Positions 12,808-13,961 of a DNA stretch of 13,961 nucleotides are shown piece by piece. The notes beneath the pieces are model-generated. The model did not search any database, was not told where the DNA came from, and was given only the letters and a program-made list of their open reading frames with translations. This stretch comes from an uncultured Bacilli bacterium. GTDB lineage: Bacteria > Bacillota_I > Bacilli_A > RF39 > UBA660. The DNA is taken from assembly GCA_947856335.1 (NCBI GenBank), contig CANUCD010000016.1:1-13961 (forward strand). The letters are read 5' to 3'. Numbering within the stretch: the first letter of the stretch is position 1; each line of letters starts with the position of its first letter. A program made the translations under genes and the position numbers.

Positions 12808-13692
12808 ATGGAAAAAAGTAAAGTATATTTTATTCGTGAAATTACACCAGAAAGTATTATTAAAGTTTATGAAGCTTTAGGTAGAAAGTTAAAGGGGAAA
12901 ATTGCTGTTAAGATGCATTCAGGAGAAGAGGGAAATCCTAATTATTTGCGTCCAGAATTTGTAAAAGATGTTATTCATTATTTAAATGGAACGGTGGTTG
13001 AGTGTAACACAGCATATGAGGGAGCAAGAAATACAACAAAAAAACATCAAAAACTAATTAAAGAACATGGATGGGATAAGTATTTTTCATTTGATTTATT
13101 AGATGCGACTGGTCCTGATATGAAGCTTGATATTCCAAATGGCAAAATATTAAAGGAAAACTATGTTGGTAAAAATTTGGCTTTATATGATTCATTATTT
13201 GTTTTATCGCATTTTAAAGGTCATGCAATGGGAGGATATGGAGGAGCTTTAAAACAAATTTCAATTGGGTGTGCATCTAGTGCTGGAAAAACACTTATTC
13301 ATACAGCTGGAGTTACTTCTTTACAAACAGAACTTTTTGCTAATCTTCCAGAACAAGATAGATTTTTAGAAGCAATGGCAGATGCAGCATCTAGTATTGT
13401 CAATTATTTTAATGATAATATTGTTTTTGTCAATGTTATGAAAAACATTTCTATTGATTGTGATTGTGATACTTATGCATCAAAACCTTGCATGAAAGAT
13501 ATAGGTGTTCTTGCAAGTTTAGATGCTGTTTCGTTAGATCAAGCTTGTATTGATTTAATCTATCAAAGTGATGATGTAAATAAAGATAAGTTAATAGAAA
13601 GAATAGAATCTTTACATGGAGTGCATACTATTGAGGCAGCTGAAAATTTAGGTATTGGCACAAGAGAATATGAACTTATAGAAATAAACTAG
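12808..13692 (+). CDS. DUF362-domain protein
   Basis: This 294-residue cytosolic protein of the DUF362 family is of unknown function. Recognisable family blocks are GKIAVKMHSGEEGNPNYLRPEFVKD (about residues 28-52), the SHFKGHAMGGYGGALKQISIGC core (about 136-157), and the DCDCDTYASKPCMKDIGVLAS segment (about 217-237) with Cys218, Cys220 and Cys228, then LDAVSLDQACID. The clustered cysteines suggest a metal or Fe-S site, but the ferredoxin-like insertion of some relatives (CxxCxxCxxxC) is absent. ATG 12808 is preferred because AGAAAGGTAGG precedes it; an upstream ATG at 12769 lacks a ribosome site. It follows the MerR gene with no terminator between, so it is probably induced by the same signal. 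A perfect terminator closes the unit. Confidence 0.85.
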   Translation: MEKSKVYFIREITPESIIKVYEALGRKLKGKIAVKMHSGEEGNPNYLRPEFVKDVIHYLNGTVVECNTAYEGARNTTKKHQKLIKEHGWDKYFSFDLLDATGPDMKLDIPNGKILKENYVGKNLALYDSLFVLSHFKGHAMGGYGGALKQISIGCASSAGKTLIHTAGVTSLQTELFANLPEQDRFLEAMADAASSIVNYFNDNIVFVNVMKNISIDCDCDTYASKPCMKDIGVLASLDAVSLDQACIDLIYQSDDVNKDKLIERIESLHGVHTIEAAENLGIGTREYELIEIN

Positions 13693-13716
13693 AGAATATT
13701 GTGATTCTCTTTTTTT
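13691..13716 (+). terminator. terminator of the merR-DUF362 operon
   Basis: A perfect 7-bp stem (AGAGAAT 13691-13697, ATTCTCT 13704-13710) with a 6-base loop, starting in the stop codon, is followed by a T-run (13710-13716). Confidence 0.85.
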
Positions 13717-13754
13717 AAACTTTCAAAATTGTAAGAAAAGTAAGTAAGAAAATA

Positions 13755-13763
13755 TGGTATAAT
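13755..13763 (+). promoter_or_regulatory. extended -10 promoter of the VanZ-like gene
   Basis: TGGTATAAT has a perfect TATAAT at 13758-13763, 20 bases before the start. No -35 is recognisable. Confidence 0.6.
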
Positions 13764-13783
13764 AAAAAAAGTGAGGTATTATT

Positions 13784-13961
13784 ATGAGTTACGTTGAAGC
13801 AATTAGAACAGCTATTATTATTTTCCCTTTTATTGCTTTTTTATTTACTATTCCTTTTATATTACATAATTATCATAAATATGGCTCTATTCATTTTTTG
13901 AGAGTATTTATTATCTATACATTTATTCTTTATTTAATAACTATATATTTTTTAGTTATAT
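13784..13961 (+). CDS. VanZ-family membrane protein, 5' part only
   Basis: The gene runs off the window after 59 codons. The start is fixed by GTGAGG at 13771-13776. Two membrane helices are visible, at about residues 7-27 (RTAIIIFPFIAFLFTIPFIL) and 40-59. Between them lies HNYHKYGSIHFLR, and the second helix reads IIYTFILYLITIYFLV. This YxKYGS-x-x-x-LR / YLIT-x-YFLV arrangement is typical of VanZ-like proteins, a family named for a glycopeptide-resistance accessory but mostly of unknown function. Without the rest of the gene neither full length nor subfamily can be judged, and resistance should not be inferred. Confidence 0.75.
   Translation, partial: MSYVEAIRTAIIIFPFIAFLFTIPFILHNYHKYGSIHFLRVFIIYTFILYLITIYFLVI

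Noticed and set aside
13784..13961. Glycopeptide resistance locus based on VanZ similarity
   Set aside because: VanZ-like proteins are widespread and mostly unrelated to resistance; no vanH, vanA or vanX type gene is present.

Overview
The window reads as chromosome of a very AT-rich, low-GC Gram-positive bacterium (Bacillota, Bacilli side; uncultured gut lineages near Erysipelotrichia or RF39 would fit). The reasons are strong GGAGG-type ribosome sites, many extended -10 promoters (TGnTAtAAT), short U-tailed terminators, a T-box ahead of thrS, a tRNA with encoded CCA, a SpoVIF-family gene, a VanZ-like protein and a prepilin. Trp codons are TGG and TGA is used as a stop, so the Mycoplasma genetic code is not in use. 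The lineage is inferred from gene content only.

Layout. 1-1040: tRNA-Leu(GAG), a Nudix hydrolase, then a gap that appears to hold a stand-alone small RNA with its own promoter and a 13-bp terminator. 1041-2594: DUF975-CmpB membrane protein. 2625-2890: a GC-richer, Asn(AAC)-rich coding remnant ending in a GVRPV block, between a -10-like box and a perfect terminator. It resembles the variable end or template repeat of a diversity-generating retroelement (DGR) system. 2928-4677: a type IV prepilin-like protein and the ribosome-assembly GTPase Der. 4704-5588: two divergent small XRE regulators and a SpoVIF-like gene whose ribosome site lies inside a terminator hairpin. 5643-8178: a transglutaminase-like protein, a threonine T-box and thrS (ThrRS without the TGS domain). 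8231-9409: an apparently novel fusion of NAD(P)HX dehydratase (NnrD) with the tRNA-binding chaperone CsaA. 9622-12340: a membrane-anchored XRE regulator and an arylsulfate sulfotransferase with its catalytic residues intact. 12364-13692: a MerR/AdhR-type regulator with a textbook 19-bp-spacer operator-promoter, followed by a DUF362 protein. 13784-end: the start of a VanZ-family membrane protein.

Most genes are single transcription units with their own promoter and terminator. The clear co-transcribed pair is merR-DUF362. The best leads are the DGR-like cassette, the NnrD-CsaA fusion, the candidate small RNA, and the spoVIF leader hairpin. No reverse transcriptase, transposase, CRISPR array or phage gene is visible.
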